A stretch of 64,000 nucleotides of DNA from Chitinophagaceae bacterium (GCA_019638615.1 JAHBTL010000014.1:1-64000), one strand, 5' to 3'. Shown: positions 44,351-55,314, counted from the stretch's first letter. The notes: generated by a model from the sequence alone, not told the origin. Numbers and translations are program-made.

Positions 44351-45850
44351 ATGAAAGATTTCAATGCACACGAGGTTTGGTTTGTAACAGGCAGCCAGCA
44401 TTTGTATGGAGAAGAAACGTTGAAGCAGGTTGCATCTCACGCGCAAACCATCGCTTCCTACTTAGATAAATCATCCGCCATACCGGTAAACATTGTGTGG
44501 AAACCAACGGTAAAAACGCCGGAAGAAATATACGCTGTTTGCCAGGAAGCCAACGCGGCCAAAAGCTGCATAGGCATCATTGCATGGATGCATACATTTT
44601 CTCCCGCAAAAATGTGGATCAACGGGTTGAAGATATTGCACAAGCCCCTGCTTCACCTGCACACGCAATTTAATCGCGATATACCCTGGGGTGATATTGA
44701 TATGGATTTCATGAACCTGAACCAGAGCGCCCACGGCGACCGGGAATTTGGCTTTATGGTAAGCCGTATGCGCATGAGCAGGAAAGTAGTGGTAGGCTAC
44801 TGGCAGGATCCTGAAGTATTGGAAGATATCAATGTATGGAGCAGGGCTGCCGCGGGCTGGCACGACTGGCAGGGTGCAAAATTTGTGAGGTTTGGCGATA
44901 ACATGCGCTATGTAGCGGTAACAGACGGTGATAAGGTTGAAGCGGAATATACATTCGGTTATTCCGTAAATACACATGGCATCGGGGATCTTGTTCGTGT
45001 AATCAATGCCGTTAGTGGCAAAGACATCGATGACCTGGTAAGCGAATACCAGGACAGCTACACACTGGCTGAATCATTAACCAAAGGAAATGACCAGCAC
45101 CACTCCTTACGTGAAGCGGCAAAAATTGAGCTGGGGTTAAGCGCCTTTTTGAAAGACGGAAACTTCAAAGGCTTCTCCGATACTTTTGAAGACCTGCATG
45201 GCATGGTGCAATTGCCCGGTATAGCCGTGCAACGCCTGATGGCACAAGGTTACGGATTTGCAGGAGAAGGCGACTGGAAAACCGCCGCCCTGGTAAGAGC
45301 CATGAAGGTAATGGCTACCGGGTTGAAAGGCGGTAATTCTTTCATGGAAGACTACACTTATCATTTCGACCCCTCCAATTCCCTTGTATTAGGTTCACAT
45401 ATGCTGGAAATTTGTCCTTCTATCGCAAATGGCAAACCGTCCTGCGAAATACACGCTTTGGGCATTGGCGGAAAAGCCGATCCCGTAAGACTGGTATTTA
45501 ACTCGGGAGCCGGTGCTGCTATCAATGCTTCTGCGGTGGATATGGGCAACCGTTTCCGTTTGCTCGTAAATGAAGTAGAAGCGGTAGAGCCCGTAAATGA
45601 CCTGCCAAAGCTGCCCGTAGCAAGGGTTTTATGGAAACCATACCCTGATATGAAAACAGGCTGCGCCGCGTGGATTTTAGCCGGCGGGGCGCATCATACC
45701 TGCTACAGTCAGAACTTAACTGCTGAACATCTGCAGGATTTCGCCGATATGGCTGGAATTGAATTTGTTCTTATCGGCAAAAACACCAATCTTTATCAGC
45801 TCAAAAACGAATTGCGCTGGAGTGAAGTGTACTATCAATTCAATAAATAA
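44351..45850 (+). CDS. araA: L-arabinose isomerase
   Basis: A 499-residue enzyme converting L-arabinose to L-ribulose, standard length. Recognisable blocks are [17 protein letters not shown] at the start, [30 protein letters not shown], the metal-site region [13 protein letters not shown] (Glu) and FMEDYTYHF (Glu), and [10 protein letters not shown] near the C-terminus (His). Cytoplasmic, Mn-dependent by family. Third structural gene of the operon, 32 bp before the symporter. Confidence 0.98.
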   Translation: MKDFNAHEVWFVTGSQHLYGEETLKQVASHAQTIASYLDKSSAIPVNIVWKPTVKTPEEIYAVCQEANAAKSCIGIIAWMHTFSPAKMWINGLKILHKPLLHLHTQFNRDIPWGDIDMDFMNLNQSAHGDREFGFMVSRMRMSRKVVVGYWQDPEVLEDINVWSRAAAGWHDWQGAKFVRFGDNMRYVAVTDGDKVEAEYTFGYSVNTHGIGDLVRVINAVSGKDIDDLVSEYQDSYTLAESLTKGNDQHHSLREAAKIELGLSAFLKDGNFKGFSDTFEDLHGMVQLPGIAVQRLMAQGYGFAGEGDWKTAALVRAMKVMATGLKGGNSFMEDYTYHFDPSNSLVLGSHMLEICPSIANGKPSCEIHALGIGGKADPVRLVFNSGAGAAINASAVDMGNRFRLLVNEVEAVEPVNDLPKLPVARVLWKPYPDMKTGCAAWILAGGAHHTCYSQNLTAEHLQDFADMAGIEFVLIGKNTNLYQLKNELRWSEVYYQFNK

Positions 45851-45882
45851 TATCTTCAACTTTTAACTGGAATTGACTCGTT

Positions 45883-47577
45883 ATGAAAAATGGACTGCTG
45901 CTTCCTGATTACCTGGTCTTCTTTATTTATTTTGTAATTGTTGCTTCCTATGGATACTGGATATACCAGAGGAAGAAAAAAGCCCAGGCCGATACACACG
46001 ACTTTTTTCTCGCTGAAGGCTCGCTTACCTGGTGGGCGATCGGCGCTTCGTTAATTGCTTCCAACATTTCTGCAGAACAGTTCATAGGCATGAGCGGTGA
46101 CGGCTTTTTTGCAGGGGTGGCCATCGCCGCATACGAGTGGATAGCAGCACTGGCTCTTATCATTATAGCTGTTTGGTTTATGCCGGTATATCTCAAAAAC
46201 AAGATATACACCATGCCGCAGTTTTTGAAAACACGGTACAACGAAGGCGTGTCATTGATCATGGCAATATTCTGGTTGTTCCTTTACGTATTCGTAAACC
46301 TTACGTCCATATTATATCTCGGGGCATTGGCCATTAACGGGTTATTAGGGGGTCAGTATCTGCATATCATTATGGTAATGCTGTCCATCTTCGCCATCAT
46401 CATTACGCTTGGAGGCATGAAGGTAATAGGATATACGGATGTGATACAGGTATCTGTGCTCATTATTGGCGGTCTTGCAACGACCTTACTTGCTTTAAAT
46501 ATAGTAAGTGATAAAGTGGGAACCGGCGCAGGGGTGCTTGACGGCTTCAATACGCTGATAAAAGATGCGCCCGAACATTTTCACATGATATTCGATAAGC
46601 CAACGCCGGAATCCCCGCAGATTGAAATTGATAAGTATCTCATTCTCCCCGGTATTGCTATGTATTTTGCCGGACAGTGGATCGTAAATCTTAACTATTG
46701 GGGATGTAACCAGTATATTACGCAACGTGCATTGGGCGCTGATCTGAAAACGGCCCGCACCGGCATTTTGTTTGCAGGTATGCTGAAGCTAATGATGCCG
46801 ATCATTGTGATGCTGCCTGGTATAGCAGCCTATGTATTGCATAAAAACGGGCATTTGCCACAATTGGTAGGTGGAAAAGATGGCGCTTATTCTGCCATGC
46901 TGAGCTTTCTGCCAACAGGCTTAAAAGGATTGTCGGTTGCCGCATTAACTGCCGCCATCGTTGCCTCTTTAGCCGGCAAAGCAAACAGCATATCCACCAT
47001 TTTCACGCTTGATATCTATAAGAAATACATTAAGAAAGAAGCCGATGAAAAGAAACTGGTCTGGACCGGCCGGATGACGATTATAGCGTCTATGATCATC
47101 GCCGTGCTGTTCACCTGGAATGACCTGCTGGGTATCGGCGGCGAAGGCGGGTTCACATTCATTCAGAAATATACCGGCTTTATCAGTCCCGGTGTATTCG
47201 CGATGTTCATATTGGGTATGTTCTGGAAAAGAACAACCGGCGCCGCAGCCATTGCAGGTTTGGTTACCGGATTGGTGATGGCGATTGTATTTAACAACTA
47301 CGCGCCGCAGTGGTTTGGCAATGAAACGCTGTTGTATACCGCATTCCCCACCACGGAAAATGGCGTACAGGTATGGCGTATCCCCTTCCTCATCTGCATG
47401 GGCTGGGCATTTGTATTTACCGTGATCGTGATGGTGGCATTCAGTCTTGCCGGGCCTAAAATAAATCCGAAGGCATTTGCACTGGATAAACAAATGTTCA
47501 AGCTCCAGCCTTCCATCCTTGCGATGATCGTGATCATGCTGATGATACTGGTTGCGCTGTACGCAAAGTTCTGGTAA
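45883..47577 (+). CDS. araT: sodium:solute symporter, probable arabinose transporter
   Basis: SSS-family inner-membrane transporter of 564 residues with about 14 membrane segments. Family blocks include YWIYQRKKKAQADTHDFFLA, SLTWWAIGASLIASNISAEQ near the start, and SVAALTAAIVASLAGKANS in the substrate/Na+ site. It resembles SGLT-like sugar symporters. As the last gene of the araB-D-A operon it most likely imports L-arabinose with Na+; the symbol follows usage for Bacteroides. It converges with the RND pump gene, 6 bp apart, with no obvious terminator in the gap. Confidence 0.9.
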   Translation: MKNGLLLPDYLVFFIYFVIVASYGYWIYQRKKKAQADTHDFFLAEGSLTWWAIGASLIASNISAEQFIGMSGDGFFAGVAIAAYEWIAALALIIIAVWFMPVYLKNKIYTMPQFLKTRYNEGVSLIMAIFWLFLYVFVNLTSILYLGALAINGLLGGQYLHIIMVMLSIFAIIITLGGMKVIGYTDVIQVSVLIIGGLATTLLALNIVSDKVGTGAGVLDGFNTLIKDAPEHFHMIFDKPTPESPQIEIDKYLILPGIAMYFAGQWIVNLNYWGCNQYITQRALGADLKTARTGILFAGMLKLMMPIIVMLPGIAAYVLHKNGHLPQLVGGKDGAYSAMLSFLPTGLKGLSVAALTAAIVASLAGKANSISTIFTLDIYKKYIKKEADEKKLVWTGRMTIIASMIIAVLFTWNDLLGIGGEGGFTFIQKYTGFISPGVFAMFILGMFWKRTTGAAAIAGLVTGLVMAIVFNNYAPQWFGNETLLYTAFPTTENGVQVWRIPFLICMGWAFVFTVIVMVAFSLAGPKINPKAFALDKQMFKLQPSILAMIVIMLMILVALYAKFW

Positions 47578-47583
47578 ACGCCT

Positions 47584-50500
47584 TTATACTACAGCTTTTC
47601 TTCTTTGCTCACGTAAACGCAGGGCTTTGTGGTATACGATAGGGAAAACAAGCAGTGTAAAAATGGTAGCTGTGACCAATCCCCCGATAATAACGATTGC
47701 CAGGGGCTTCTGGCTTTCGGAGCCTATGCCTGTACTAACGGCGGCGGGTAATAGCCCAATGGCAGCCATTAGTGCAGTCATTACCACGGGACGTGTTCTT
47801 ACCTTAACCGCATTGATGATCGCCTCGTTCAGGTTGCTGATCGTTTTAGATTGCTTGTGGAACTCTGAAATCAGGATAACGCCGTTTTGCACACAAATAC
47901 CAAACAACGCAATGAATCCCACGCCGGCGGATATACCAAAGTTGATGCCGGTAACGTGCAAAGCCAGTATACCTCCTATCAATGCAAAGGGCACATTGAT
48001 AAGCACGTATCCTGCATCTTTCGCATTGTTGAACATAATGAACAGCAAAACAAAAATGAGTATCAAGCTGATGGGAACCACCTGGGAAAGCCGCTTGCTC
48101 GCCCTCACCTGGTTTTCAAATTCGCCTGTCCAGCCCATGGTATACTCCTGCGGCAGACTGATATGCGCGTTCACGTTTCTTTGCGCTTCGGCTATGGTGC
48201 TACCCAGATCCCTTTCGCGAACGGAAAATTTTACGCCGATGAAACGTTTGGTATTGTCCCTGTAAATAAAAGCCGGGCCTGTTACCTGCTTTACTTCCGC
48301 TACTTCCTTAAGCGGGATCTTATTGCCGGTAATGCCCGGTATCATTAGCATCATAATGTCTTCTTCATTTTTGCGGTACTCTTTTTCGTATCGTATCCTG
48401 ATATCGAACTTCTTTTCACCTTCATATTTTTGCGTGGCGGTTTTGCCGCCTATTGCCATTTCTATCACGGCCTGCGCATCGGCTTTGGTGATGCCGTAAA
48501 TAGCCATTTTTTCTTCATCCAGCAATACGCTCAACTCGGGTTGCCCGATATTCCTGAGTATACCAACATCTTTGATCCCGGGTACATCTTTGATCTGCTC
48601 AATGACACGGTTGGCTATTTCGTCAAGCTTGTTTAAATTATCGCCATATATTTTTATGGCATTGGAAGCATTCATTCCGGCCACCGCTTCCGCTACATTG
48701 TCAATGATGGGTTGCGAATAATTATAATTAATGCCCTGGTAATTTTTCAGCTGCCTGTCCATTTCTTCTACCAGGTCATCTAAAGAAATCTTCCGTTTCC
48801 ACTCTTCTTTCGGTTTCAGGTTTACCTGCATCTGAACATAATAAAACCCGCTTGGGTCGGTACCGTCATTGCTTCTGCCGGTTTGGGACAGCACGCCATT
48901 CACCTCCGGAAATTTCATCAGCTCCTTTCTCAGAATGCTCACCTTTTCTACTGTTTGAGGCAAAGAATAGCTCATCGGCATTTTTGCTTCTACCCATAAC
49001 GCGCCCTCATTCAGTTGTGGCAAAAATTCCGTGCCCAGCCAGCGGGTAGAAAAAATGGTGAGTATAAAGCATATCCCCGCAATAAATAAGGAGATCCTTT
49101 TATGGGCAAAGGTCCAGCCAAAGCCTTTTGCCACCATTTTGTTTACAGTTCTTGTAAAAAAATTGTCTTTTTCACGTACGTTTTTACGAAGCAGCATAGA
49201 ACACAAAACGGGCACCAGCGTTAAGGTGAATAAAAGCGCGCCCAATAAGGCAAAGCCCAATGTCCAGGCCAGCGGCGAAAACATTTTCCCTTCTACTTTT
49301 TCAAATGAAAAAATAGGAAGCAGTGCAGAAATAATAATAAGCTTGGAGAAAAAAATGGCTTTACCCATTTGCACTCCCGTGGTTTTGATGAGGCCCATTT
49401 TGGCCAGCTTGTTAAAGCGATCCATACCCACCTTATGGGCTTTATGATCCAGCCCTACAAAAATGCCTTCTACCATTACCACCGCCCCATCTATGATAAT
49501 ACCGAAATCAATGGCTCCCAGGGAAAGGAGATTGGCGCTCATGCCTTTCAGCTTCAGCATTAAAAATGAAAATAGTAAGGATAACGGAATGACCACCGCT
49601 ACAATAACCGTGGTTCTCCAGTCGGCCATAAACAAAAATACGATGACCGTAACAAGGATAATACCCTCAGCCAGATTGTGCATTACGGTTCTGGTACAGT
49701 ACGCCATCAGGTTATCCCGGTCGTAAAAAGTTTCCATTTTTACATCAGACGGTAAAATGGTGGTATTGAGCTCGTGTATTTTTTCTTTTACTCTTGCCAG
49801 CACTTCGCTGGGGTTCTCGCCTTTCCGCATTACTATTATTCCTTCTACCACATCGTCATTGTCGTTCAAGCCTACCTGCCCTACCCTGGGCGCACTGGCT
49901 TCCTGAACCGTTGCCACATTTTTTACCAAAAGCGGGTTGCCGTTAAAAATATCTACAATGGTATTTTCAATATCGGCTTTGCTGTCCAGCAATCCTATCC
50001 CCCGTACCACATATGCCTGCCCGTTCTTTTCTATTACATCGCCGCCAACGTTCAGATTCGATTTGCTTACCGCTTCATACAATTCCAGCGGCGTCAGGTC
50101 ATACTGCTGCAGCTTAACGGGATCAACGGATATTTCGTATATTTTTTCCTGCCCCCCAAAAGCCACTATATCCGCGACACCCGGTACCCTGCGCAGCTCC
50201 CGGTCAATGATCCAGTTTTGAATAGTGAGCAGATCCCTGGTATCCCGTTGGTCGGCTGTCTGTCCGCTGGCTGGCTGGCTTTTCAAAACATAGCGGAATA
50301 TTTCTCCTGTAGGCCCGTAGGGCGGTTGCACATCGGGTTCTGCGCCATCCGGCAGCGACACATTCCTCAGTTGGTTGTTTACCTGCTGCCTCGCGAAAAA
50401 ATCTTCCACATCGTCTTCGAAAATGATCTTGATAACTGACAGACCGAACATGGTAATGCTGCGCACATTGGTTTTACGCTGCACGCTGTTCATGGCTATT

Positions 50501-50718
50501 TCAATGGGCGTTGTAACAAACCGTTCTACTTCCTCAGCGCTTCTGCCATTCCATTCGGTAACGATAATGATCTGGGTATTGGTAACATCGGGAAATGCCT
50601 CAATAGGTATCTTAATGAAGCTGAATACTCCGGCTATCACCAATATGGCCACCCAAAAAAAAGTAAAGAATTTATTTTTGAGTGAGAAGGATATGATTTT
50701 TTTAATAAATGAGTTCAT
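47584..50718 (-). CDS. czcA: heavy-metal efflux RND pump (CzcA/CusA family)
   Basis: Inner-membrane proton-driven pump of 1044 residues, full RND length with two large periplasmic loops. The helix IV motif DFGIIIDGAVVMVEG is the form known for pumps of divalent cations (Zn, Co, Cd, Ni). Cu/Ag pumps of the CusA group lack this DFG-DGA form, so a CzcA-like specificity is favoured. The motif GRSAEEVERFVTTPIE near residue 55 and the C-terminal GGLVTATIFTLLVFP are RND family blocks. Last gene of a five-gene operon; 60 bp after the adaptor gene. Confidence 0.94.
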   Translation of the reverse strand: MNSFIKKIISFSLKNKFFTFFWVAILVIAGVFSFIKIPIEAFPDVTNTQIIIVTEWNGRSAEEVERFVTTPIEIAMNSVQRKTNVRSITMFGLSVIKIIFEDDVEDFFARQQVNNQLRNVSLPDGAEPDVQPPYGPTGEIFRYVLKSQPASGQTADQRDTRDLLTIQNWIIDRELRRVPGVADIVAFGGQEKIYEISVDPVKLQQYDLTPLELYEAVSKSNLNVGGDVIEKNGQAYVVRGIGLLDSKADIENTIVDIFNGNPLLVKNVATVQEASAPRVGQVGLNDNDDVVEGIIVMRKGENPSEVLARVKEKIHELNTTILPSDVKMETFYDRDNLMAYCTRTVMHNLAEGIILVTVIVFLFMADWRTTVIVAVVIPLSLLFSFLMLKLKGMSANLLSLGAIDFGIIIDGAVVMVEGIFVGLDHKAHKVGMDRFNKLAKMGLIKTTGVQMGKAIFFSKLIIISALLPIFSFEKVEGKMFSPLAWTLGFALLGALLFTLTLVPVLCSMLLRKNVREKDNFFTRTVNKMVAKGFGWTFAHKRISLFIAGICFILTIFSTRWLGTEFLPQLNEGALWVEAKMPMSYSLPQTVEKVSILRKELMKFPEVNGVLSQTGRSNDGTDPSGFYYVQMQVNLKPKEEWKRKISLDDLVEEMDRQLKNYQGINYNYSQPIIDNVAEAVAGMNASNAIKIYGDNLNKLDEIANRVIEQIKDVPGIKDVGILRNIGQPELSVLLDEEKMAIYGITKADAQAVIEMAIGGKTATQKYEGEKKFDIRIRYEKEYRKNEEDIMMLMIPGITGNKIPLKEVAEVKQVTGPAFIYRDNTKRFIGVKFSVRERDLGSTIAEAQRNVNAHISLPQEYTMGWTGEFENQVRASKRLSQVVPISLILIFVLLFIMFNNAKDAGYVLINVPFALIGGILALHVTGINFGISAGVGFIALFGICVQNGVILISEFHKQSKTISNLNEAIINAVKVRTRPVVMTALMAAIGLLPAAVSTGIGSESQKPLAIVIIGGLVTATIFTLLVFPIVYHKALRLREQRRKAVV

Positions 50719-50778
50719 GGTTCAAATTGAGAAGAGATATATCTGGAAATGAGAACTGGGAATGCATCAATGATGCTG

Positions 50779-51876
50779 CTAATCATTCAACGCGTCATAG
50801 ATCAGCAACCCGTTTTTGGAAATAACCGTTTCCCCTTCCTGTATCCCGCTTTTAATATAAGTAACATCGCGCAACTGGCTGTGGATCTCTACCTGCCGGG
50901 TTTCGATATTATGCCGGTCTTTAAAAACCATTACCCAGTATTTGCTTTTACCGAAAATGATGGCCGCAGTGGGCACCGTAAGCATTTGCTCTTTTTCGGA
51001 AAAGCTTACATTTACCGTGCAATTCATATCGGGTTTTAGCTTAAAATCAGGATTGGGAATTCTTACCCGTACTTTCATTGCCTTCGTAGCCGGATCTATG
51101 AGATTGTAGATCTTTTCAATTTTTCCCTGGTAATTCAGGTCCGGAAAGGCAACTGTATTTACCGCCACATCATAGCCTTCCTTTATTTGTGATATGTCGC
51201 TTTCATTTACATTGGCAACCGCCCATATTTCATTCATTTCGGCAATAGAAAAGAGGGGCTCATTTTCATCTGAACGAAGCAGTTCATTGATGTTGATATT
51301 TTTCGTAAGCACAAAACCGCTGATGGGCGCTACTATATCGTAGGTTGAGCCTGCCTTGAGACGATATATTTTGTGTATCTCATTGATCCTGTTCAGCCTT
51401 GCCTGCGCTTTTTTCAATTCCGTTTCTGCAGCCGCCACATCTTTTTCAGAATTGAGCTTTCCCGAGAACAGGTCTTTTTGCACCTGCAGGTTTTTTTCCG
51501 CGATCACAATATCATTGGCAGCGTCTAATTTTTCCTGCTGAAAAGTTGCTACCTCGCTGCTTTGCAAAACAGCCAGCAGCTGTCCCTGGCTTACATGATC
51601 ACCTAACCCTACGTTAATGGATTTTACCACACCGCTTAATACAGTATACACCTGGGCAGTTTTATTATTATCCGCTGTTATTTTTCCAAACAAACGAATC
51701 TCATCTTTCACCATCTGCATTTTTACCGGGGCAAATTCACATTGCTTATACATGGTATCGCTCATTGAAAAAGCAAGGGCTGTCTCTTCTACCGGATGGT
51801 CTTTACACCCCAACTGTGTTGAAAAGATCACAGTGATCAGTATAAACAATAAAGGACGATTGCATTTATGATACAT
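50779..51876 (-). CDS. czcB: RND efflux periplasmic adaptor (membrane fusion protein), lipoprotein
   Basis: A 365-residue adaptor that links the RND pump to the outer-membrane channel. A signal peptide ends in STQLGCKD, a lipobox with Cys24, so it is lipid-anchored. A barrel-sandwich (lipoyl) part (AQVYTVLSGVVKSINVGLGD) flanks a coiled-coil hairpin (about 120-175, KLDAANDIVIAEKNLQVQKD), then beta-barrel domains (WAVANVNESDISQIKEG). Lies 17 bp after the TolC gene, same operon. Confidence 0.93.
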   Translation of the reverse strand: MYHKCNRPLLFILITVIFSTQLGCKDHPVEETALAFSMSDTMYKQCEFAPVKMQMVKDEIRLFGKITADNNKTAQVYTVLSGVVKSINVGLGDHVSQGQLLAVLQSSEVATFQQEKLDAANDIVIAEKNLQVQKDLFSGKLNSEKDVAAAETELKKAQARLNRINEIHKIYRLKAGSTYDIVAPISGFVLTKNININELLRSDENEPLFSIAEMNEIWAVANVNESDISQIKEGYDVAVNTVAFPDLNYQGKIEKIYNLIDPATKAMKVRVRIPNPDFKLKPDMNCTVNVSFSEKEQMLTVPTAAIIFGKSKYWVMVFKDRHNIETRQVEIHSQLRDVTYIKSGIQEGETVISKNGLLIYDALND

Positions 51877-51893
51877 AAGATGGAATATGACAG

Positions 51894-53153
51894 TTAATAA
51901 AGATCTTTCCCGGCAAGCATATTTAATTCTTCAGCGGCAGTCACCAGTTGTGTTTTAATACGGCTAAGCTCCGTTAACGCTTCGCTGTAGTTTTCAAAAA
52001 AATCAGTGAACTCAACAATGGACACATTTCGTTTCTGGAAGTTATCCGCCATACCATTATAAACCAGCTCAAAATCCTCGTTGTACAGGTGGGTCGCCTT
52101 TTTGTATTCGGAAACATGCTGTATATAACGGGCATACGCGTTTTGTATCTCACTGCTTACCTCGTTATGCATCGCTTTTACCTGGTATTCTGTTTCCTGT
52201 ACTCTGAATTGAGCGGTTCTTATATTACCCTGGTTCCTGTTCCATAAAGGCAACGGAATAGAGAATCCCGCGTTTACCTGGTTTCGGAACGCCCCGCTGT
52301 TCTGATCATAAGAAGTAAACAGATTGATATCGGGCACGGCTAATTTTTTTTGATATTGCAAATATTGCTGTGCAAGCAGTCCCTGTTGCTGAAGGATCAA
52401 TAAATCGGGGCGGTTAGCCATTGCCGTAGTCTTGAGTACTTCCAGCGAAACGGTTTTTATATACTGCATTAAATCCGTTTCAGAAAATTCAAACCGTATG
52501 ATATCCTGCACCTGCAGGATCTTCTGTAAAATCGCCTGCGTACCGAAATGCTCGTTCAGTAATTCAGAGCGATCATTATTCAGCTTTAAATAAGCGCCTT
52601 TCAACCGGACTAATTCTTTCAACGCAATATTCCCTTTATCCACCTGTGTTTGATACGCGGAAAGTAAATGATCCAGTAAAGAAAGCTGCTGATCGTATTT
52701 ATTTAACAGGGAGGCCTGCAGCCCAAGCGCATACAGACTGCTGTGCAACTGGTATTTCAGGTTGCGTGCGATTTGCTGCAATGTTATTTCTGCGATGGCT
52801 GTATTGGTCTTTGCCATTTCTATCTCGGCTTTTCGCTTCCCGCCCAGCAATATCAGTTGTTCAAACTGGAATCCTTTCTGTCCCTGCTGCCCGATGTGAA
52901 ACGCCTTTTTATGCTCGGGATCGTATGCATTCAGGTCTGCTGTAAAGACGGGATTGGGATACAGTTTTGCCTGTATAATCTGAGCTCTTTCCGCCTCAAT
53001 ATTCATGGAAGCAGAAAGTAAATAAAAACTGTTCTTAAGGAAAAGGCTGTCCGCCCGCGCAATGTTTACGCTTAATGTATCCTGTGCATAAACATGAAAG
53101 GAAAATAAGAATAAGGTTGTGGAAGAAACAATCCTGCAGATAAGGCCAATCAT
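51894..53153 (-). CDS. czcC: TolC-family outer-membrane efflux protein
   Basis: A 419-residue outer-membrane channel component. Signal peptide about residues 1-23 (ending VYAQD). Two repeats of the OEP fold with long helices; typical short motifs are QAKLYPNPVFTADLN and NAGFSIPLPLWNRNQGNIR. Supplies the exit duct for the RND pump. It starts 69 bp after the kinase gene. Confidence 0.92.
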   Translation of the reverse strand: MIGLICRIVSSTTLFLFSFHVYAQDTLSVNIARADSLFLKNSFYLLSASMNIEAERAQIIQAKLYPNPVFTADLNAYDPEHKKAFHIGQQGQKGFQFEQLILLGGKRKAEIEMAKTNTAIAEITLQQIARNLKYQLHSSLYALGLQASLLNKYDQQLSLLDHLLSAYQTQVDKGNIALKELVRLKGAYLKLNNDRSELLNEHFGTQAILQKILQVQDIIRFEFSETDLMQYIKTVSLEVLKTTAMANRPDLLILQQQGLLAQQYLQYQKKLAVPDINLFTSYDQNSGAFRNQVNAGFSIPLPLWNRNQGNIRTAQFRVQETEYQVKAMHNEVSSEIQNAYARYIQHVSEYKKATHLYNEDFELVYNGMADNFQKRNVSIVEFTDFFENYSEALTELSRIKTQLVTAAEELNMLAGKDLY

Positions 53154-53222
53154 GTACTTTTATTCAATGTAAGCGCAAATATGTGAACAGGCACCTTAAA
53201 AACAGCTTTAACGCGATAAAAT

Positions 53223-54590
53223 TCAGCTTAAAGGAAAGCGGATTTCAAATACATTGATGCCCTCGGCCGGACTTGAATAGATGATGTTACCCGAATGAAG
53301 AACTATGATCTCTTTTGCCAAAACCAGTCCTAATCCGAAACCAATTTTGCTCCGGCTGTTTTCTCCGCGAAAAAAATGGTTAAAGAGATATTTCTCCTCT
53401 TCCCTGGAAAGTGTTTTCCCGACATTGATGATGGATATATCCAGCGCATTATTCTCCGAGGAATCCAGCTCTATTTCTGCTTTGGCATTGCTGCTGTACG
53501 TTATGCAATTGGCCAACAGGTTTTGAAACGCCTGCCTGATCAGCATTTCGTTGATATTGAGCGTGAATTTCCCGGGGTCTGCTTCATCGGGAAAATAATT
53601 TACTTCAAAATGAAAGGAAGGATAAATGATATTCAATTCCTGTATACAATCAAAAATAAGCTCATCCATCCGCACGGGGTGTTTTTGAACAGGCTGCCCG
53701 GATTCAAATTTCGAGAGCTCCAGCAACACATTGATGATGTCTGCCAGGGATTTTGTTTTACTGATCTGCGTATCAAGCGCTTCTTTCATCACATCGTTTT
53801 CCGCGTTGTTTTTTATGATCTCCAGTTCAGAGACCAAAACCGCAACGGGGGTTTTTAGCTGGTGCGAAATATGATGAATGGAATGTTTCTGAAAAGCAAA
53901 TGCTTCGTGGGTCCTTTTCAGCAGCTCATTGAATTTTTCATTCAGGTAATTGATCTCGTAGGTGGTGGTTCGTAGCTGGTTGGATAGCTTTGGCTCTTCC
54001 AATTTGTAGTTACCTAACAAACCGGCAAGCTCGGCAATAGGCTTGGAGATCCGTTTAGCCAAAAACAACGAGATCAGTATCACGGCTATGGTAATGGCAG
54101 CGAACACAGCAAACAATATATTACGCAGGTAAGAGAGCTTTGAATAGCCAAACTCATCATAAGCCTTGCTGATGCCGTAAAAATACTTGTCGTCCGACTT
54201 AAAGTAAATAGCTACTACATCGTATCGTCCCTCTTTCCGCTCGATCCAGTCATTACCGGAAGATAAACTATTGAGCAGGTTGGTAGAGTAGCTGATGGGC
54301 AGGTCATCAAGGCTGGAATAGATCAGCTTTTTATTGCTGTCGAAAATGAGCAGCTTTTCATCCAGCAAAGAATTAATCGTAAGCCTGTCTATCGCCTCCG
54401 TCAAATCATTGTCCGACTTCCCGATCTCAGCTATAAAATGAAGCGTTGAAATGATTTTATCTTTTTGCCGTTGCTGAAATTCCTCTTCGCGATAAGAGGA
54501 GAACAGGAGATAAATTACAAATAGAGCCACTGCTGTAAGCAGGGTTACGGTAGCGGAAAAATAAATAAGTATTTTGTTCCTTATCCTCAT
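53223..54590 (-). CDS. sensor histidine kinase of the metal-efflux operon
   Basis: A 455-residue membrane kinase. Two membrane helices (about 8-28 and 155-178) enclose a periplasmic sensor of about 125 residues. A HAMP-like segment (AKRISKPIAELAGLLGNYK) precedes the H-box HHISHQLKTPVAVLVSELEI. The N-box (RQAFQNLLANCITYS) and G-box (IGFGLGLVLAKEIIVLHSG) are complete. The ATG overlaps the stop of the response-regulator gene by four bases. The sensor probably detects periplasmic metal ion; ligand residues cannot be named from sequence. Confidence 0.93.
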   Translation of the reverse strand: MRIRNKILIYFSATVTLLTAVALFVIYLLFSSYREEEFQQRQKDKIISTLHFIAEIGKSDNDLTEAIDRLTINSLLDEKLLIFDSNKKLIYSSLDDLPISYSTNLLNSLSSGNDWIERKEGRYDVVAIYFKSDDKYFYGISKAYDEFGYSKLSYLRNILFAVFAAITIAVILISLFLAKRISKPIAELAGLLGNYKLEEPKLSNQLRTTTYEINYLNEKFNELLKRTHEAFAFQKHSIHHISHQLKTPVAVLVSELEIIKNNAENDVMKEALDTQISKTKSLADIINVLLELSKFESGQPVQKHPVRMDELIFDCIQELNIIYPSFHFEVNYFPDEADPGKFTLNINEMLIRQAFQNLLANCITYSSNAKAEIELDSSENNALDISIINVGKTLSREEEKYLFNHFFRGENSRSKIGFGLGLVLAKEIIVLHSGNIIYSSPAEGINVFEIRFPLS

Positions 54591-55273
54591 TCGGTTTCAA
54601 GATAGTATCCGTACCCAATTTTGGTTCTGATGGTATTCTTCCCAAATGGCTTGTCCAGCTTATTACGCAAAAAATTTACATATACTTCAATGGTGTTGGT
54701 ATTGGCATCAAACGAAGTGCCCCATATTTCCCTCACCAGGTCATTTTTTGAAACCACTTCTCCTTTTTGCCCGCAAAGCTTCATTAACACCTGGTATTCT
54801 CTCCGCGTCAGGGTTATTTCTTGTCCCTGCCTGAAAACCTTTTTAGTTCCCGGCTGAATGACTATATCATCCACTGTCACCACCTCATTTGCTTTTGCGG
54901 CAGCGCCCTGGTTTTTGGTACGTTTTATAAGTGCGTTGATCCGTAATATCAATTCACGCAGGTAAAAAGGTTTGGTAAGATAATCATCCGCCCCGCAATC
55001 ATACCCTTTCACTTTATCGTCTAATTCGCTGAAAGCCGTGAGCATTAAAACAGGTGTTTCCGTATTGAAATTCCTGAATGCTTTACATACCTCAAAGCCG
55101 TTTTTACCCGGCAGGTTTACATCCATCACCACACAATCAAAATGTTCTTTCTTTAAAATTCTTTCCGCCAGTAACCCGTCAAAAATGCCTTCGGCATTGA
55201 TCCCGTCCGCTATCAATGCCCGGGTAATGTTTTTGCTCAGTGTTGCATCATCTTCTACTATCAATACTTTCAT
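54587..55273 (-). CDS. OmpR-family response regulator of the metal-efflux operon
   Basis: A 228-residue regulator. The receiver has VEDDATLSKN at its start, phospho-acceptor Asp51 in DCVVMDVNLPGKNGFE, and Lys in DDYLTKPFYLREL. The C-terminal winged helix (about 130-225) has TLTRREYQVLMKLC and TNTIEVYVNFLRNKL. It is similar to CusR/CzcR-type activators. First gene of the operon, coupled by a four-base overlap to the kinase gene, so regulator and pump are expressed together and positive feedback is expected. Confidence 0.94.
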   Translation of the reverse strand: MKVLIVEDDATLSKNITRALIADGINAEGIFDGLLAERILKKEHFDCVVMDVNLPGKNGFEVCKAFRNFNTETPVLMLTAFSELDDKVKGYDCGADDYLTKPFYLRELILRINALIKRTKNQGAAAKANEVVTVDDIVIQPGTKKVFRQGQEITLTRREYQVLMKLCGQKGEVVSKNDLVREIWGTSFDANTNTIEVYVNFLRNKLDKPFGKNTIRTKIGYGYYLETE

Positions 55274-55314
55274 ACATGCAATGTAATAAACTTATGAAAA
55301 ATGTCAACTGTTAT

